Shown here in pieces: positions 5,535-6,994 of a stretch of 6,994 nucleotides of DNA (position 1 is the first letter of the stretch; the number at the start of each line of letters is the position of its first letter). The DNA is from Pseudomonadota bacterium (GTDB lineage: Bacteria; Pseudomonadota; Gammaproteobacteria; Pseudomonadales; Oleiphilaceae), in the NCBI GenBank assembly GCA_023430625.1, contig JAEZAA010000314.1, positions 1 through 6,994 on the forward strand, read 5' to 3'. A model generated the notes under the pieces. It saw only the letters and a program-made list of their open reading frames with translations, had not been told where the DNA came from and ran no database searches. A program made the position numbers and the translations under genes.

Positions 5535-6452
5535 ATGCCCCAGACGACCTTGCCCAAGAAAACCCTGAAAGTCGCGGCCGTACAGCAGCTTGCCCACCCG
5601 GATAAGGAGCGCAGCCTGGCCATCAGCGCCCAGGCCGTCGCCGACTGCGCCAAGCAAGGTGCGCAGCTTGTGGTGTTACAGGAGCTGCATTGCACCCATT
5701 ATTTCTGTCAGACCGAGGACGTCGGCTGTTTCGATTTGGCCGAGACTATTCCTGGCCCATCGACAGATTTCCTTGGCAAGCTCGCCAAAGAGCACCAGGT
5801 GGTGCTCGTAGGCTCCGTGTTCGAACGTCGTGCGCCCGGCCTCTACCACAACACCGCGGTGGTCTTCGAGAAAGACGGCTCGATCGCCGGCACCTATCGT
5901 AAGATGCACATCCCGGACGATCCGGGCTTCTATGAGAAGTTCTACTTCACGCCGGGCGATGCCGGTGCCGAGGCAGGCTTCCGCCCCATTCAGACCAGTG
6001 TCGGCAAACTGGGCGTGCTCGTGTGCTGGGATCAGTGGTATCCGGAAGGTGCCCGCTTGATGGCCCTCGCCGGCGCGGATCTTTTGATCTATCCCACCGC
6101 CATTGGCTGGGATACGCGCGACACCGACGCCGAACGTCAGCGCCAGCTGGACGCCTGGATCACCATTAAACGCGCCCACGCGGTCGCCAATGGTCTGCCG
6201 GTCGTGGTCGCCAATCGAATTGGGGACGAGCCCGATCCATCCAATCAGGGACCCGGTACCCGGTTCTGGGGCAACAGCTTTGTCGCCGGACCGCAGGGCG
6301 AATTCCTGGCCCACGCCAATGCCAGCGACTCCTGCAACCTGGTTGTTGACCTCGACCTTCAGCGCTCCGAAGACGTGCGCCGGATCTGGCCCTTCCTGCG
6401 TGACCGTCGGGTCGACGCCTATGGGGATCTGACCAAACGTTATATCGACTAG
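5535..6452 (+). CDS. aguB: N-carbamoylputrescine amidase
   Basis: Nitrilase-superfamily amidase that hydrolyses N-carbamoylputrescine to putrescine, CO2 and ammonia, completing the route begun by AguA. The 305 residues are close to the family's usual length of about 290-300. The catalytic triad is Glu50 (LQELHC), Lys123 (YRKMHIPDD) and Cys164 (VCWDQWYPEGAR). The blocks LHCTHYFCQTED and DDPGFYEKFYFTPGD are strong markers of this subfamily as opposed to other nitrilase-fold amidases. The C-terminal part contains ANRIG and GTRFWGNSFVAGPQG. The ATG directly follows the aguA TAA with no intervening base, and GGGAG (5522-5526) in the end of aguA serves as ribosome binding site. The two genes are therefore surely co-transcribed and probably translationally coupled. 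Nothing abnormal is seen. Confidence 0.95.
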   Translation: MPQTTLPKKTLKVAAVQQLAHPDKERSLAISAQAVADCAKQGAQLVVLQELHCTHYFCQTEDVGCFDLAETIPGPSTDFLGKLAKEHQVVLVGSVFERRAPGLYHNTAVVFEKDGSIAGTYRKMHIPDDPGFYEKFYFTPGDAGAEAGFRPIQTSVGKLGVLVCWDQWYPEGARLMALAGADLLIYPTAIGWDTRDTDAERQRQLDAWITIKRAHAVANGLPVVVANRIGDEPDPSNQGPGTRFWGNSFVAGPQGEFLAHANASDSCNLVVDLDLQRSEDVRRIWPFLRDRRVDAYGDLTKRYID

Positions 6453-6539
6453 TTGAGGTCGCCGGCAAAGGACCGCGAAACGCACTTCGAGAGCGGCAAA
6501 TAGTATTCCGATAGCGCTAAGATGGAGGCAGTAACACCC

Positions 6540-6994
6540 ATGAAAGCAGTCCTCGACAACCTGGTGAATGAAGTTGGCAAGGTGCTGCTGGGTAAGGAGC
6601 GCCAGATTCGTCTGGCGCTTGCCTGCCTGATCTGTCGCGGCCATCTGCTGATCGAAGACCTGCCCGGGATGGGCAAGACCACGCTGTCCCACGCGCTGGC
6701 CAAGGTGCTCGGCCTCTCCTACAAGCGTATCCAATTTACCAGCGACCTGCTACCAGCGGATGTCCTGGGGATCAACCTGTTCGACCGCAACCGCAACGAG
6801 TTCGTCTTTCATCCCGGCCCCGTCTTCTCCCAGGTTGTGCTGGCGGACGAAATCAACCGCGCCACGCCCAAGGCCCAGAGCGCTCTGCTGGAGGCCATGG
6901 AGGAGCGCCAGGTTAGTATCGAAGGCGAAACCCGCCCGCTTCCCTCCCCGTTTTTCGTCATCGCGACACAGAACCCCAGCGACCAGGCCGGCAC
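6540..6994 (+). CDS. MoxR-family AAA+ ATPase, 3' part beyond the window
   Basis: The first 151 residues of a MoxR-type AAA+ ATPase, a family thought to act as chaperones in maturing protein complexes, often beside DUF58 and von Willebrand factor A genes. The Walker A region is E-D-L-P-G-M-G-K-T-T (about residues 39-48). IQFTSDLLPADVLG follows, then Walker B VVLADEINRATPKAQSALLEAMEE and the sensor-1 strand FFVIATQNPSDQAG, all family hallmarks. The gene is cut by the right edge, so the C-terminal lid and the downstream partners are not seen. The ATG at 6540 has GGAGG (6524-6528) 11 nt upstream. An in-frame ATG at 6522 would add six residues but lacks its own ribosome binding site. The 87-bp gap after aguB holds no terminator or promoter I can defend. 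Confidence 0.93.
   Translation, partial: MKAVLDNLVNEVGKVLLGKERQIRLALACLICRGHLLIEDLPGMGKTTLSHALAKVLGLSYKRIQFTSDLLPADVLGINLFDRNRNEFVFHPGPVFSQVVLADEINRATPKAQSALLEAMEERQVSIEGETRPLPSPFFVIATQNPSDQAG

Noticed and set aside
6512..6519. Perfect 8-bp palindrome TAGCGCTA just before the moxR ribosome binding site
   Set aside because: Too short to separate from chance; no second copy or promoter element is placed around it.
5676..6734. A 352-codon antisense frame over aguB and the start of moxR
   Set aside because: It spans two well-supported + strand genes and their gap, has no known motif and fits the usual mirror effect of GC-rich coding DNA.

Overview
The window reads as chromosomal DNA from a GC-rich gammaproteobacterium, most like the Pseudomonas/Marinobacter/Alcanivorax range. 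The evidence is a Lol lipoprotein-export permease, a PilZ-domain protein, a two-gene agmatine-to-putrescine module and a MoxR-type AAA+ ATPase, with the codon use typical of these groups. Genus is not determined. There is no rRNA, tRNA, CRISPR array, transposase, integrase or phage gene. All genes but the first lie on the + strand, and coding density is high.

Layout: (1) The 5' end of a lolC/lolE-family gene lies on the - strand and runs off the left edge. (2) A divergent intergenic region of about 296 bp carries a good sigma70-like promoter overlapped by four alternating TGACA/TGTCA half-sites. (3) A three-gene run follows: a short-chain dehydrogenase (SDR), an alpha/beta hydrolase and a TetR regulator. 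It is probably one operon of unknown substrate, and probably autoregulated through the half-sites. (4) A PilZ-domain gene starts 19 nt after the tetR stop, with its ribosome binding site inside an 11-bp tandem duplication. Its product has a leucine-heptad helical segment inserted in the PilZ fold. (5) A small gene encodes an exported, probably periplasmic protein. (6) aguA and aguB abut with no gap and encode conversion of agmatine to putrescine via N-carbamoylputrescine. (7) A moxR-family ATPase gene is cut by the right edge.

How the parts relate: aguA and aguB form a complete and well-recognised pathway step. The SDR and hydrolase would suit consecutive ester hydrolysis and alcohol oxidation of a lipophilic compound that the TetR protein senses, but the substrate cannot be read from sequence. 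The Lol, PilZ, exported-protein, agu and moxR genes look like ordinary chromosomal neighbours. I found no clear case for a wholly new biological system. The two places most worth a second look are the SDR/hydrolase/TetR unit with its operator array, and the coiled-coil PilZ protein that may be transcribed with it.
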